Shown here one piece after another: positions 6,584 through 15,971 of a DNA stretch of 32,787 nt. Under the pieces are notes generated by a model that was given only the letters and a program-made list of their open reading frames with translations, was not told where the DNA came from and made no database searches. How positions within the stretch are numbered: position 1 is the stretch's first letter; the number at the start of each line of letters is the position of its first letter. A program made the position numbers and the translations under genes. The stretch comes from Ilumatobacteraceae bacterium. GTDB taxonomy: Bacteria; Actinomycetota; Acidimicrobiia; Acidimicrobiales; Ilumatobacteraceae. The stretch covers positions 1 to 32,787 of the forward strand of contig JANYKU010000013.1 of assembly GCA_025358075.1 (NCBI GenBank), given 5' to 3'.

Positions 6584-8311
6584 ATGGCGTTCGATCCTGA
6601 GCTAGGTCTCGTACCTAGTAAGTACAACCGACGACAGTTGATTCTTGGAAGTAGCGCGGCAGCCGTGGTGGCCGCAGCGCTTGCCGCGTGTGGCAGCAGC
6701 AGCAAGACCGTCGCTCCGGCGACGGCGGGCGCGACGACGACGCAAGGTGCCACGGCGACGACCGCCGCTGGTGGCGCGGCGACGACTGCGGCTCCGGTGG
6801 CCACGTCTGCGGCGGCCACGACCGCTCCGGCGGCCGGCAAGGCTGGCGGCACGTTGCGGGTCGGCACCCTCGGCGGTGCCAACGACATCCTCGACGGGCA
6901 GCACATCGTCTCCAAGGCCGACATCATGCGACAAGTCACCGGTTTCGAGCCGCTGATGAGCTTCAGCGACAAGTTCGTGCCGGAGTACACCAATGGCATC
7001 GCCAAGGACGTCACCGCCAAGGCCGCCGACAACTACACGATCACGCTGAAAGACGGCGTGAAGTTCAGCAACGGCAACCCGGTGACCGCCGACGACATGG
7101 TGTATTCGTTCACCCGCATGGTCGATCCCACCCTCAAGGTGTACGGCGGGTCCGTCATGCGCACGGTGCTCGACGTGTCGGGCATCTCCAAGGTCGATGA
7201 CCACACCGTCGAGCTGAAGCTCAAGCAGGGCGTCTCGAACTTCAAAGAAGTTCTGTGCGCGTACACCTGCGCGATGGTGCCGAAGGATTACGCCCGCTAC
7301 GACGGTGACGCCACCAAGCAGGTCGGCACCGGCCCGTACATGCTCCAGGCGTTCGAGATCGGCAAGAAGTCGGTGCACGTCAAGAACCCGCACTACTGGG
7401 ACACCGGCAAGCCCCACTTCGACCAGGTCGAGATCACCGACTTCGCCGATGGCGATGCGCTGATCAACGCACTGCTGGCCGACCAGATCGACGTCGCCGC
7501 CGACATCTCGTCCTCCGCCGTCGCGACCGTGAAGGGCACCAGTGGCTACAAGGTGTTGAACTCCGCCGGTGGTGGCTGGTTGACCATCTCGATGGCCGTT
7601 GATCAAGACCCGTTCACCGACGTGCGCGTCCGCCAGGCGATGCGACTGATCGTCGACCGCAACGCAATGGTCGAGCAGGTCCTCTCCGGCTATGGCCGGG
7701 TTGCCAACGACCTGTACTCGCCGCTCGACGCCGCATATCAGGGCGACACGCTGCCGCAGCGCAAGCAAGACCTCGCGGCTGCCAAGCAGCTGCTGGCCGA
7801 TGCCGGCAAGAGTGGCATGACCATCGACCTGTTCGCACCGAACGACACCGCCGGCCTTCCGGAGATGATCCAGTTGTTCGCCGATCAGGCAAAGGGCGCC
7901 GGCATCACGGTCAACGCCCAGGTCATCGATGGCGGCACGTACTGGGGCGATCAATACCTCAAGCGCACGTTTGCCGTCGACTACTGGGGCACCCGCAACT
8001 TCCTGCTGCAGGTGGCTGCCGGCAGCCTGAAAGACGTGTCGCCGTACCCGGACGACCACTGGCCGCCCGCCGACTCGACGTTCGAGGCCGACTACAAGAC
8101 TGCCTTGGCGGAGACCGACGACGCCAAGCGCAAGGTGATCACCGACAAGATGCAGAAAGAGCTGTACGACAACGGCGGGCTGATCATCCCGTTCTTCCAG
8201 AACCTTCTGGATGCGTACAACGGTCGGGTGCAGGGTCTGGTCGAGCGACCGAACACCTTGAACCTCGATCACTACGGGCGAGGCTGGAAGAACCTGTCCT
8301 TCTCCGCCTAG
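6584..8311 (+). CDS. ABC transporter substrate-binding lipoprotein, SBP_bac_5 (peptide/opine type)
   Basis: A 575-residue extracytoplasmic binding protein of the DppA/OppA family. The N-terminus has a twin-arginine-like motif (NRRQLILGSS), a hydrophobic stretch and a lipobox ending LAAC at Cys36, so it is a lipoprotein, probably Tat-exported. Residues 37-85 are a low-complexity Ala/Thr/Gly linker, and the rest is the bilobed binding domain (for example DVRVRQAMRLIVDRNAMVEQVL). ATG 6584 follows a GGGGGAAG ribosome-binding sequence. It is the first gene of a four-gene importer operon. The family binds peptides, opines, glycosides or quaternary amines. Proximity to carnitine genes makes a carnitine-like or betaine-containing ligand possible, but the sequence does not show it. 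Confidence 0.92.
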   Translation: MAFDPELGLVPSKYNRRQLILGSSAAAVVAAALAACGSSSKTVAPATAGATTTQGATATTAAGGAATTAAPVATSAAATTAPAAGKAGGTLRVGTLGGANDILDGQHIVSKADIMRQVTGFEPLMSFSDKFVPEYTNGIAKDVTAKAADNYTITLKDGVKFSNGNPVTADDMVYSFTRMVDPTLKVYGGSVMRTVLDVSGISKVDDHTVELKLKQGVSNFKEVLCAYTCAMVPKDYARYDGDATKQVGTGPYMLQAFEIGKKSVHVKNPHYWDTGKPHFDQVEITDFADGDALINALLADQIDVAADISSSAVATVKGTSGYKVLNSAGGGWLTISMAVDQDPFTDVRVRQAMRLIVDRNAMVEQVLSGYGRVANDLYSPLDAAYQGDTLPQRKQDLAAAKQLLADAGKSGMTIDLFAPNDTAGLPEMIQLFADQAKGAGITVNAQVIDGGTYWGDQYLKRTFAVDYWGTRNFLLQVAAGSLKDVSPYPDDHWPPADSTFEADYKTALAETDDAKRKVITDKMQKELYDNGGLIIPFFQNLLDAYNGRVQGLVERPNTLNLDHYGRGWKNLSFSA

Positions 8312-8330
8312 TCGGGCTTGGGGGAACCTC

Positions 8331-8373
8331 GTCGACCGCCGCTCTGGGCACGTGCTCCGGGGCGGCGGTCGAC
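8331..8373 (+). terminator. Strong hairpin between binding protein and permease genes
   Basis: A perfect 12-bp inverted repeat, GTCGACCGCCGC (8331-8342) and GCGGCGGTCGAC (8362-8373), with a 19-base loop that itself contains GCACGTGC. No T tract follows. In importer operons such a hairpin after the binding-protein gene usually causes partial termination or protects the upstream mRNA, giving more binding protein than permease. Confidence 0.7.
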
Positions 8374-8407
8374 GCATATCGGGAGTGGTCGAAGAGATAG
8401 GGGATCG

Positions 8408-9379
8408 ATGTCGAACAATCGGGGGGTCATCCGCTTCATTGCGCGCCGGTTGGCACTCGGCCTGTTCACCTTGTTCGTGGTCTCGCTGGTCGTGTTCGCG
8501 GCCACGCAGTTGCTACCCAGCGACCCGGCGCAGGCGATCCTCGGCCGCGACGCCAACGCGGTCAGCGTCGCCGCGCTACGAACCAAGCTCGGACTCAATC
8601 ACACTGCATTCTATCAGTACACCCATTGGTTGAAGGGCATGCTCAGCGGCAACCCGGGCGACTCGTTCAACGCCCAGATCCCGATCCTCAGCTACATCAG
8701 CGACCGTGTCGTCAACTCGCTGTTCCTGCTCTTCCTGGCATCGGTGGTCTCGATTCCGATGTCGCTGTGGTTCGGCGCGTACAGCGCCCGCAAGCGCGAC
8801 ACCCTGTTCGACAACGTCACCTCCAACACCATGCTGGCCCTGGCCTCACTTCCGGAGTTCGTGGTCGGCATCATCCTCGTGCTGGTGTTCAGCCTGCGGG
8901 TCTGGCACTTGTTACCCGCGGTCAGCACCATCGACATCCACAAGGGCCCGTGGAGCGACATGAAGGGCATGGTCCTGCCCACGGCGACCCTGGTGATCGG
9001 CGCGGTGCCGTACATCTCCCGGGTGGTTCGCGCCTCGATGATCGAAGTCCTGGAGAGTGACTACGTCGAGATGGCCAGGCTGAAGGGGGCGCCCGAGAAG
9101 GTGGTGCTCTGGCGGCATGCCCTGCCCAACGCTCTCGGTCCGGTCTTCCAGGTGATCGCCCTCAACATCGCCTACTTCGCGGCCGGGGTGATCGTCGTCG
9201 AGGCGTTGTTCAACTATCAGGGCATCGGCGGCGCGCTGCGCGACTCGGTGCGTGTCCGCGACATCCCGGTCATCCAGTTCCTGGTCATGGTCCTCGCGGC
9301 CGTCTACGTGGTCACCAACCTGGCTGCCGACCTCGCCACCGTCCTGGTCACCCCACGGTTGCGAACGAGGATGCGATGA
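8408..9379 (+). CDS. ABC transporter permease, DppB/OppB type
   Basis: A 323-residue inner-membrane permease with an N-terminal helix after FIARRLALGL, about six membrane segments, and the cytoplasmic EAA-type coupling loop around VEMARLKGAPEKVVLWRHALPNAL. I start it at ATG 8408 (MSNNRGVIRF). The frame is open upstream, but that part crosses the intercistronic hairpin and reads as low-quality Arg/Pro sequence. It overlaps the next permease by ATGA. It forms the translocation pore with the DppC-type partner for the substrate delivered by the lipoprotein. Confidence 0.93.
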   Translation: MSNNRGVIRFIARRLALGLFTLFVVSLVVFAATQLLPSDPAQAILGRDANAVSVAALRTKLGLNHTAFYQYTHWLKGMLSGNPGDSFNAQIPILSYISDRVVNSLFLLFLASVVSIPMSLWFGAYSARKRDTLFDNVTSNTMLALASLPEFVVGIILVLVFSLRVWHLLPAVSTIDIHKGPWSDMKGMVLPTATLVIGAVPYISRVVRASMIEVLESDYVEMARLKGAPEKVVLWRHALPNALGPVFQVIALNIAYFAAGVIVVEALFNYQGIGGALRDSVRVRDIPVIQFLVMVLAAVYVVTNLAADLATVLVTPRLRTRMR

Positions 9380-10293
9380 CTGCTGCCGACGTCACCGCTG
9401 CCGATCCCGGCACGACTCCCGAGGTCGCTAGTAGAAAGCCGCCGGGGGTCATTCGCGTCGCCTATCGTATGTGGCGAACGCGGGTCGGCACCCTCATCGT
9501 CGCGCTGCTCGCGGCGATCGCGTTGTTCGGCCACCTCATCGCCCCATACGGAGAACGCGACGCCGTGGGCCTGCCGTTCACGCCGGCAGGAAAGACCCGT
9601 AAGCACACCATCTTCGGTTCCGCCAAGGTCGGACACGACGTGTGGACGCGCTTCTTGTACGGGGGTAAGCCGATTCTCATCGCCGCGGTGCTGGCCACGG
9701 TGCTCGCCTTGGTCCTCGGCACGTTGGTCGGACTGGTTGCGGCCTACAACCGCGGCAAGCTCGACGACGTGCTGATGCGCACGATGGATGTCATCCTCGC
9801 CCTGCCGCAGATCATCTCGGCACTGATCGTCATCTCGATGTTCGGCGCCACCACCATCTTGATCATTCTCACGGTGGGCATCTCGACCGTGCCCCGCATC
9901 GCCCGCGTCACTCGGGGTGCTGCGATATCGGTGGTCGAACGCGACTTCGTCGCGGCAGCCGAGTCGCTCGGCGAGTCGCGGTTCCGCATCCTGCGATCCG
10001 AGCTGCTCCCCAACATCGCCGCGCCCTTGTTGGTCGAGGCCAACCTGCGGTTGACGTTCTCGATCGGGTTGATCTCCGGAATCGCCTTCCTCGGCTTCAC
10101 GCCCGATCCGGGCGCGGCCAACTGGGGCTTGATGATCAACGAGAACCGCCAGGGTGTGCTCGGCCAGAACCCCTGGGGCGTGATCCTGCCGGTCATCGCC
10201 ATCGCCATGCTGACGATCGGCACCGGCCTCGTCGGCGACGGGCTGTCGCGCGCTGCCGCAGGCATCGATCGGTCGAAGGGCGGCGATCTCTGA
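9376..10293 (+). CDS. ABC transporter permease, DppC/OppC type
   Basis: A 305-residue permease with a ~30-residue cytoplasmic N-terminus, a first membrane helix (TLIVALLAAIALFGHLIAPYG), the periplasmic loop typical of DppC, and a BPD_transp_1 core. The EAA loop is around FVAAAESLGESRFRILRSELLPNI. Its start overlaps the stop of the preceding permease (ATGA at 9376), and its stop overlaps the ATPase start by one base (TGATG), so all three are translationally coupled. It pairs with the DppB-type subunit. Confidence 0.93.
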   Translation: MTAADVTAADPGTTPEVASRKPPGVIRVAYRMWRTRVGTLIVALLAAIALFGHLIAPYGERDAVGLPFTPAGKTRKHTIFGSAKVGHDVWTRFLYGGKPILIAAVLATVLALVLGTLVGLVAAYNRGKLDDVLMRTMDVILALPQIISALIVISMFGATTILIILTVGISTVPRIARVTRGAAISVVERDFVAAAESLGESRFRILRSELLPNIAAPLLVEANLRLTFSIGLISGIAFLGFTPDPGAANWGLMINENRQGVLGQNPWGVILPVIAIAMLTIGTGLVGDGLSRAAAGIDRSKGGDL

Positions 10294-12071
10294 TGGACAA
10301 CGCACTGACCATCACCAACTTGCGCATCGAGGTGGCCGGCAGCGGCTTCGACATCATCGACGATGTCAACTTGCGCATCGCCCCGGGCGAGGTGCTGGGC
10401 CTCGTCGGTGAATCGGGATCCGGCAAGACCACCGTCGGCCTCGCCGTGCTCGGCCATGCCCGGCGTGGTGTGAAGTTGGCAGGCGGCGACGTGATGATCG
10501 GTGATGCAGCCATGCTCGCCCTCGGCGATGTCGCCTTGCGCCAGGCACGTGGCCGGCTGGTCACCTACGTTCCGCAAGACCCGTCGACGGCGCTCAACCC
10601 GGCATTGCGAATCCAGAAGCAGCTCATCGAGGTGCTCGAGTTCCACAACTTCGGCGGTAGCGACAAGGCACGGCAAGAGCGAGTCGTGCAGGTGATGAGC
10701 GAGGTGCTGCTGCCAAGCACGCCCGAGTTCCTCCGGCGCTATCCACACCAGCTGTCGGGCGGCCAACAGCAGCGCGTCGGCCTGGCCATGGCATTCGCCT
10801 GCCGCCCATCCGTGATCGTGCTCGACGAGCCGACGACCGGCCTCGATGTCAGCACGCAGGCCCACGTACTGGCAACGGTGCGCGACCTTTGCAGGGCTCA
10901 CAAGGTCGCCGCCCTCTACGTCACCCACGACCTGGCCGTCGTGGCCAACCTCGCCGACCGTGTTGCCGTGATGTACGCCGGGCGGATCGTCGAGCAGGGC
11001 ACGGCGGCGGAGCTGTTCTTCAACCCCAGTCACCCGTACACGCGCCACCTGATCGCCGCCGCTCCCGACATGTCGACTGATCGCGAGATGGTCGGTCTCC
11101 GGGGCCGTGCTCCGGGGCCCGGCAGGCGCCCGGTCGGTTGCTCGTTCGCCCCGCGCTGCGAACTGGCCACCGCCGACTGCCGGGCCGAGTTCCCGGCCGA
11201 GCGCGAGGCCGGGCCAGGTCGTCTGGTGCGCTGCATCCGCCCGTTCGAGATCCCGCAAAGCACGCAGCACGTCGCCGTGCACTCGTCGCCGATCGCCGCA
11301 TCGGCAACACATGCACTGATGGTTCGCGATGTGTGTGCGTCGTACACCGGTCACGAGGTGGTGCACAACGTCGACCTGCACGTCGATCGCGGCGAGTGTC
11401 TGGCCCTGGTCGGCGAGTCCGGTTCCGGGAAGACCACGCTGTCGCGCTCGATCGGCGGTCTGCACCGCGAGTGGACCGGCGAGATCTCACTCGGTTCCGA
11501 GCGCCTGGCGCGTTCGGCCCGCGATCGCTCCACGGCCCAGCGTCTGCGAATCCAGTACGTGTTCCAGAACCCGTACAGCTCGCTGCAGCCGCGGCGTACG
11601 GTCGGCGACTCGGTCGCTCGTCCACTGATCATCGGAGGCGTCGGCAAGACCGAGGCGAATCGCAAGGTCGGCGAGATGCTCGAGCGTGTTGCCCTCACCG
11701 CGAGCTACGCGAACCGCTTCCCGGACCAACTCTCCGGCGGCGAACGCCAGCGTGTGGCCATCGCCCGCGCCCTGGTCAGCAGACCCGAAGTGCTGGTGTG
11801 CGACGAAGTCACCTCGGCCCTCGACGTGTTGGTGCAGGCCTCGATCGTCGAACTGCTCAGCGAGCTGCGCCGCGATCTCGGCCTGGCGATGTTGTTCGTC
11901 ACCCACAACTTGCCGCTGGTCGCCTCGATCGCCGACCAGGTCGCCGTGCTGGCCGACGGCAAGCTGGTCGAATCGGGTCCGACCGAGAAGGTGCTGCGCC
12001 ATCCCGAGGCCGAGTACACCAAGCGCCTGATCGCCGATACCCCGCAGATTGCCGCCGCCGTCGAGACGTAG
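10293..12071 (+). CDS. Fused double ABC ATPase (DppD-DppF type)
   Basis: A 592-residue protein holding both ATPase subunits of the importer in one chain. The N-terminal half has Walker A GESGSGKTT (39-47), signature LSGGQQQR (154-161) and Walker B VIVLDEP. It continues into the OppD-type C-terminal extension with four cysteines (283, 289, 296, 314). The C-terminal half has Walker A GESGSGKTT (374-382), signature LSGGERQR (480-487) and Walker B VLVCDEVTSALD. Both sites look catalytically intact. In most systems DppD and DppF are separate; fused forms occur in many actinobacteria. It energises the two permeases encoded just upstream and ends the operon. Confidence 0.95.
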   Translation: MDNALTITNLRIEVAGSGFDIIDDVNLRIAPGEVLGLVGESGSGKTTVGLAVLGHARRGVKLAGGDVMIGDAAMLALGDVALRQARGRLVTYVPQDPSTALNPALRIQKQLIEVLEFHNFGGSDKARQERVVQVMSEVLLPSTPEFLRRYPHQLSGGQQQRVGLAMAFACRPSVIVLDEPTTGLDVSTQAHVLATVRDLCRAHKVAALYVTHDLAVVANLADRVAVMYAGRIVEQGTAAELFFNPSHPYTRHLIAAAPDMSTDREMVGLRGRAPGPGRRPVGCSFAPRCELATADCRAEFPAEREAGPGRLVRCIRPFEIPQSTQHVAVHSSPIAASATHALMVRDVCASYTGHEVVHNVDLHVDRGECLALVGESGSGKTTLSRSIGGLHREWTGEISLGSERLARSARDRSTAQRLRIQYVFQNPYSSLQPRRTVGDSVARPLIIGGVGKTEANRKVGEMLERVALTASYANRFPDQLSGGERQRVAIARALVSRPEVLVCDEVTSALDVLVQASIVELLSELRRDLGLAMLFVTHNLPLVASIADQVAVLADGKLVESGPTEKVLRHPEAEYTKRLIADTPQIAAAVET

Positions 12072-12120
12072 GCATACGGATCACGGCCATACGGATCGAG
12101 CCGCGCAGCTCGCGGTCGGG

Positions 12121-12126
12121 TAACTT
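12121..12126 (+). promoter_or_regulatory. Possible -10 element for leaderless ilvD transcript
   Basis: TAACTT lies six bases before the ilvD ATG, and no Shine-Dalgarno sequence is present, which is the actinobacterial leaderless arrangement. Upstream, the 10-bp sequence CATACGGATC occurs twice (12073-12082 and 12088-12097), 15 bp apart. I see no clear -35. Confidence 0.35.
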
Positions 12127-12132
12127 CGCCGC

Positions 12133-13842
12133 ATGGCTGCTCACGAACCAGGTACACCGGTCGACATCAAACCCCGGAGCCGCGACGTCACCGACGGCAT
12201 GACCAAGGCGCCGGCCCGCGCCATGCTGCGCGCGGTCGGCATGACCGACAACGACTGGGTGAAGCCGCAGATCGCCATCGCCAACGCATGGAACGACGTC
12301 ACTCCCTGCAACATGACGCTGCGCAAGTTGGCCGAGCACGTCAAGGAAGGCGTGCGCTCCGCCGGCGGGTTCCCCATGGAGTTCGGCACGATCACGGTCA
12401 GCGACGGCATCAGCATGGGTCACGAAGGCATGCGCGCCTCGCTGGTCAGCCGCGAGGTCATCACCGACTCGGTGGAGTGCGTCATGCACGCCGAGCGCCT
12501 CGATGGCTTCGTCGGGCTCGCCGGTTGCGACAAGAGCATCCCGGCGATGCTGATGGCCGCAGCGCGGCTCGATCTGCCCAGCGTGTTCGTCTACAACGGC
12601 TCGATCCTGCCGGGGGAGCACAACGGCGTGGCGCTCGACATCACCAGCGTCTTCGAGGCGGTCGGGGCCTGCGCACTCGGCAAGATCACCGAAGAAGAGC
12701 TCGGCGAGATCGAGCGCAAGGCGTGTCCCGGCGAGGGGGCATGCGGCGGCATGTTCACCGCCAACACGATGAGCTCGATCGCCGAGGCGATCGGCATGTC
12801 GCTGCCGGGAACCGCGTCGCCACCGGCGGTCGATCCCCGCCGCGAAGACGACGCCCGGCGCGCCGGCGAGGCCGTCGTCACCATGCTGCGCCTGGGGATC
12901 ACGCCGCGGATGATCATGACCAAGCAGGCGTTCGAGAATGCCATCGCCGTCACGTCGGCCCTCGGCGGTTCGACCAACGCCGTGCTGCATCTCTTGGCCA
13001 TCGCCAATGAAGCCGGTGTTGAGCTGCACCTCGACGACTTCAACAGGATCGCCGCAAAGGTGCCGCACATCGCCGACATGAAGCCCGGCGGCAAGTTCCA
13101 CATGAGCGATCTCGATCGGGTCGGCGGGGTGCCTGTCGTGATGAAGCACCTCCTCGATCACGGCCTGCTGCACGGCGACGTCATGACCGTGACCGGCAAG
13201 ACGATGGCCGAGAACCTGACCGAGCTCGACCCTCGGCGTCCCGACGGCGTCGTCGTCTACCCGATCGACCAGCCGTTGCACCGCGAAGGTGGCATCAACG
13301 TGCTCACCGGCTCGTTGGCCCCACGCGGCGCCGTGGTCAAGGTCGCTGGGTTGAGCAAGGAGCAGATGCGCTTCGAAGGCATCGCTCGAGTGTTCGACGG
13401 CGAGGACGGTGCGATGGACGCCATCCTGTCCGGCTCTGTCGTGCCGGGCACGGTGTTGGTCATCCGCTACGAAGGGCCCAAAGGTGGCCCGGGCATGCGC
13501 GAGATGCTGGCCATCACCGGGGCGTTGAAAGGTGCCGGTCGCGGCGCCGACTGCGCGTTGGTCACCGACGGTCGCTTCAGCGGAGGTACGTGGGGGTTCT
13601 GCATCGGCCACGTCGCACCCGAGGCCGTCGATGGTGGTCCGATCGCCTTCGTCCACGACGGCGACAAGATCCTCGTCGACGTGCACGCGCTGACCCTCGA
13701 TCTGCTCGTCGAGGAGAGCGAGCTGGCCAGGCGGCGGGCGTCGTGGTCACCCAACCCGCCGCGCTACACCAGCGGAGTGCTGGGGAAGTACGCCAAGTTG
13801 GTGCAGGGTGCCGAAACCGGTGCGATCACCAACACACTGTAA
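12133..13842 (+). CDS. ilvD: Dihydroxy-acid dehydratase
   Basis: A 569-residue enzyme that dehydrates 2,3-dihydroxy-isovalerate and -methylvalerate to the keto acids of valine and isoleucine synthesis. Iron-sulfur cysteines are Cys59 (VTPCNMT), Cys132 (GLAGCDKS) and Cys204 ([14 protein letters not shown]). That three-Cys pattern is typical of the [2Fe-2S] type. The C-terminal [21 protein letters not shown] motif is intact, and length fits the family. It stands alone, about 16 kb from the ilvB-ilvN-ilvC operon in this window. Possible leaderless start; the following dehydrogenase gene is close and co-directional. Confidence 0.97.
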   Translation: MAAHEPGTPVDIKPRSRDVTDGMTKAPARAMLRAVGMTDNDWVKPQIAIANAWNDVTPCNMTLRKLAEHVKEGVRSAGGFPMEFGTITVSDGISMGHEGMRASLVSREVITDSVECVMHAERLDGFVGLAGCDKSIPAMLMAAARLDLPSVFVYNGSILPGEHNGVALDITSVFEAVGACALGKITEEELGEIERKACPGEGACGGMFTANTMSSIAEAIGMSLPGTASPPAVDPRREDDARRAGEAVVTMLRLGITPRMIMTKQAFENAIAVTSALGGSTNAVLHLLAIANEAGVELHLDDFNRIAAKVPHIADMKPGGKFHMSDLDRVGGVPVVMKHLLDHGLLHGDVMTVTGKTMAENLTELDPRRPDGVVVYPIDQPLHREGGINVLTGSLAPRGAVVKVAGLSKEQMRFEGIARVFDGEDGAMDAILSGSVVPGTVLVIRYEGPKGGPGMREMLAITGALKGAGRGADCALVTDGRFSGGTWGFCIGHVAPEAVDGGPIAFVHDGDKILVDVHALTLDLLVEESELARRRASWSPNPPRYTSGVLGKYAKLVQGAETGAITNTL

Positions 13843-13860
13843 GTGACCCTGGGAACAGCC

Positions 13861-15078
13861 ATGAACCTTCAGGAAGTGCTCGAACTGGTGCAGCTGCGGC
13901 GTTTCGAACGCGACCCCGCGCAGCGGCTTCTCAATAGGGTCCACACGCCCGACGACTTCCGGGCGATCGCCAAGCGCAAGCTGCCGAGGGCGGTGTTCGA
14001 TTACGTCGACGGTGGTGCCGACGAAGAGATCGCCATGCAGGCAAACCGCGACGCGTTCAAGCGGCGCAAGTTGCGTCCGCATCTGCTGCGCGACGTGTCG
14101 GTCACCGATCTCACCGGCGAGCTCTTCGGCAACCCGTTCCAGGTGCCGATCGGGCTGGCGCCCACCGGCTACACACGGATGATGCACCCGACCGGCGAGG
14201 TGTCGTCATGCCTCGCCGCGATGGTGAAAGGAATCCCCTACGTGCTGTCGACGATGGGCACGACCACGGTCGAAGACGTCGCCGCCACGGGCCATCCCAA
14301 TCTGTGGTTCCAGCTGTACGTCACCAGCGATCGGCGGCTCAGCGATCCGCTGATCGATCGCGCAGCCGCGGCGGGCTACAAGGCGTTGGAGATCACGATC
14401 GACACGGTGGTCAGCGGCCGTCGCGTTCGCGACATGCGCAACGGTCTGACGATCCCGCCGCAGCTCAGCATCGCCACCATCCTCGACATCGCCACGCGAC
14501 CGCAGTACTGGATCAACATGCTGCGCCATCCGGCCATCGGATTCGCCAACTTCGGCGCCCTGTCGCCCGAGGAAGTGAAGAGCGCGTCATCGACGAGGAT
14601 TGGCACGTTGTTCGATCAGACACTCAACTGGACCGACATCGAATCGATGCGCAAACGGTGGAGCGGGCCGCTACTGCTGAAAGGCCCGATCGGGCCGGCC
14701 GATGCTCGACGAGCCATCGAGGCTGGTGTCGACGGGTTTCATCTCTCCAATCACGGCGGCCGTCAGCTCGACCGCTGCGCGGCCACGATCGATCTGCTCG
14801 GCCCGCTGCGTGCCGGCGTCGGACCCGAGGTGCCGATCGTCATCGACTCCGGTGTGCGCCACGGCGCCGACATTGCGGTGTCGATTGCGTTGGGCGCCGA
14901 CATGGCGTTCATCGGCAGGTCGTACGTCTACGCAGTCGCCGCCGCCGGCCAGCGCGGCGTCGAACACGCCATCACCCTGCTCACCGATCAACTCCGCTCG
15001 GTCATGCAACTCAGCGGTGTGACCACCCTTGCGGAGCTGCGCCAACAGGGGCCCGAGCTATGCGGAGAGCCGGGCTGA
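13861..15078 (+). CDS. FMN-dependent alpha-hydroxyacid dehydrogenase, L-lactate dehydrogenase (LldD)-like
   Basis: A 405-residue (beta/alpha)8 flavoprotein. Visible are FDYVDGGADEE with the active-site Tyr48, FQLYV (Gln151, Tyr153), LLLKG with Lys274, and LSNHGGRQLD with catalytic His298 and Arg301. The family oxidises L-lactate, glycolate, mandelate or similar 2-hydroxy acids, passing electrons to quinone/cytochrome or O2. I start it at ATG 13861. An in-frame GTG directly after the ilvD stop (13843) lacks a ribosome-binding site. Its 3' end overlaps the convergent DUF3054 gene by 21 bp. L-lactate is the likeliest substrate on overall resemblance to LldD, but the substrate loop is not diagnostic. 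Confidence 0.88.
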   Translation: MNLQEVLELVQLRRFERDPAQRLLNRVHTPDDFRAIAKRKLPRAVFDYVDGGADEEIAMQANRDAFKRRKLRPHLLRDVSVTDLTGELFGNPFQVPIGLAPTGYTRMMHPTGEVSSCLAAMVKGIPYVLSTMGTTTVEDVAATGHPNLWFQLYVTSDRRLSDPLIDRAAAAGYKALEITIDTVVSGRRVRDMRNGLTIPPQLSIATILDIATRPQYWINMLRHPAIGFANFGALSPEEVKSASSTRIGTLFDQTLNWTDIESMRKRWSGPLLLKGPIGPADARRAIEAGVDGFHLSNHGGRQLDRCAATIDLLGPLRAGVGPEVPIVIDSGVRHGADIAVSIALGADMAFIGRSYVYAVAAAGQRGVEHAITLLTDQLRSVMQLSGVTTLAELRQQGPELCGEPG

Positions 15079-15426
15079 CGAGACGCGTGCCACAACCATT
15101 CGCCAACCGATGAGAAACACACCGGTGAACAGGGTGGCGACGATGATGAACGGCAGGGCGGTGCCGCGGTTGAACACGAAGTGACGCAGCACCATGCCGA
15201 GCGCAACCGTGATCGGCCAGATGATGAACGCCGCCTCGACCTTCATGGGCCGGTCCCACGCCCGGGCAGCCACCCACCCGACGACCAGCGCGATCAGAAA
15301 GGGTGCGGCGACGGTGGCGATTCCGCTGAGGGTGTCGCCTTCGTCGTGATTGCGCCGCCCGATGGCGACGAACACGACGATGGCGACGATGTCTGCGAGC
15401 GCGGCGACGGCGACCCGACGGGTCAT
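15058..15426 (-). CDS. DUF3054 family membrane protein
   Basis: A 122-residue protein with four predicted membrane helices. The family hallmarks VFVAIGRRNHDEG, PFLIALVVGW, ALGMVLRHF and FLIGWR are present. DUF3054 proteins are small actinobacterial membrane proteins of unknown function. Its ATG overlaps the TGA of the upstream flavin reductase gene (ATGA at 15423-15426), so the two form a coupled minus-strand pair. Confidence 0.85.
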   Translation of the reverse strand: MTRRVAVAALADIVAIVVFVAIGRRNHDEGDTLSGIATVAAPFLIALVVGWVAARAWDRPMKVEAAFIIWPITVALGMVLRHFVFNRGTALPFIIVATLFTGVFLIGWRMVVARVSSARLSA

Positions 15427-15920
15427 TCCTGCCCCACGAAGCCACCGAGTTGGCCTCGGAAGAACAGCAGCGGGGCGGGCTGTGTCTCCGGATCGGCGTG
15501 GTCCATGTCTTCGACCAGGCCCATGACGAAGAAGTGATCGCCGGCATCGACCACTTCGGCGGTGGTGCAGTCCATCCAGGCGATGGCGCCGTCGACGATC
15601 GGCGATCCGGTGGCCGGTGCCGGTCTCCAGCTGACGCCTTCGAATGGTGTCTCGATGCTGCTCTTGGCGAACCGCCAGCAGAGATCGCTGTGGTTGATGC
15701 CGAGCACGTTGACGCAGAACGTTCCGGCGGATGCCATGCGCAACCATCGCTCGGATGTGGTCATCGGCAAGAACCCGACCAGCGGCGGATCGAGCGAGAC
15801 CGACGTGAACGAGCCGATGGTGAAGCCGACGGGCTCGCCATCGACCATGGCCGTGACGATCGTGACACCGGTGGGGAAGTGGCCGAGGACAAGGCGATAT
15901 TTCACAGAATCGATGGACAT
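15423..15920 (-). CDS. Flavin reductase domain protein (HpaC/NtaB-like)
   Basis: A 165-residue split-barrel flavin reductase. LGHFPTGVTIVTA at the N-terminus and SFTSVSLDPPLVGF are characteristic flavin-binding segments, and the C-terminal GDHFFVMGLVEDM is also typical. It would reduce FMN or FAD with NAD(P)H, usually to feed a two-component monooxygenase. No partner oxygenase is seen here. ATG 15920 (MSIDSVKYR) was chosen over an upstream ATG at 16040 because the extra 40 residues would overlap the divergent fthC gene and look non-coding. Confidence 0.85.
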   Translation of the reverse strand: MSIDSVKYRLVLGHFPTGVTIVTAMVDGEPVGFTIGSFTSVSLDPPLVGFLPMTTSERWLRMASAGTFCVNVLGINHSDLCWRFAKSSIETPFEGVSWRPAPATGSPIVDGAIAWMDCTTAEVVDAGDHFFVMGLVEDMDHADPETQPAPLLFFRGQLGGFVGQE

Positions 15921-15971
15921 CACGCTGGACTGTATCGGCGACCCATCAAGCGTTGACAGGCGTGGCACGCT

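Noticed and set aside
6602..8377. A 591-codon minus-strand frame opposite the substrate-binding protein
   Set aside because: Complement of an intact SBP_bac_5 gene with lipobox; residue composition is non-protein-like.
11899..13686. A 595-codon minus-strand frame opposite ilvD
   Set aside because: Fully explained as the complement of ilvD; no domain or ribosome-binding site.
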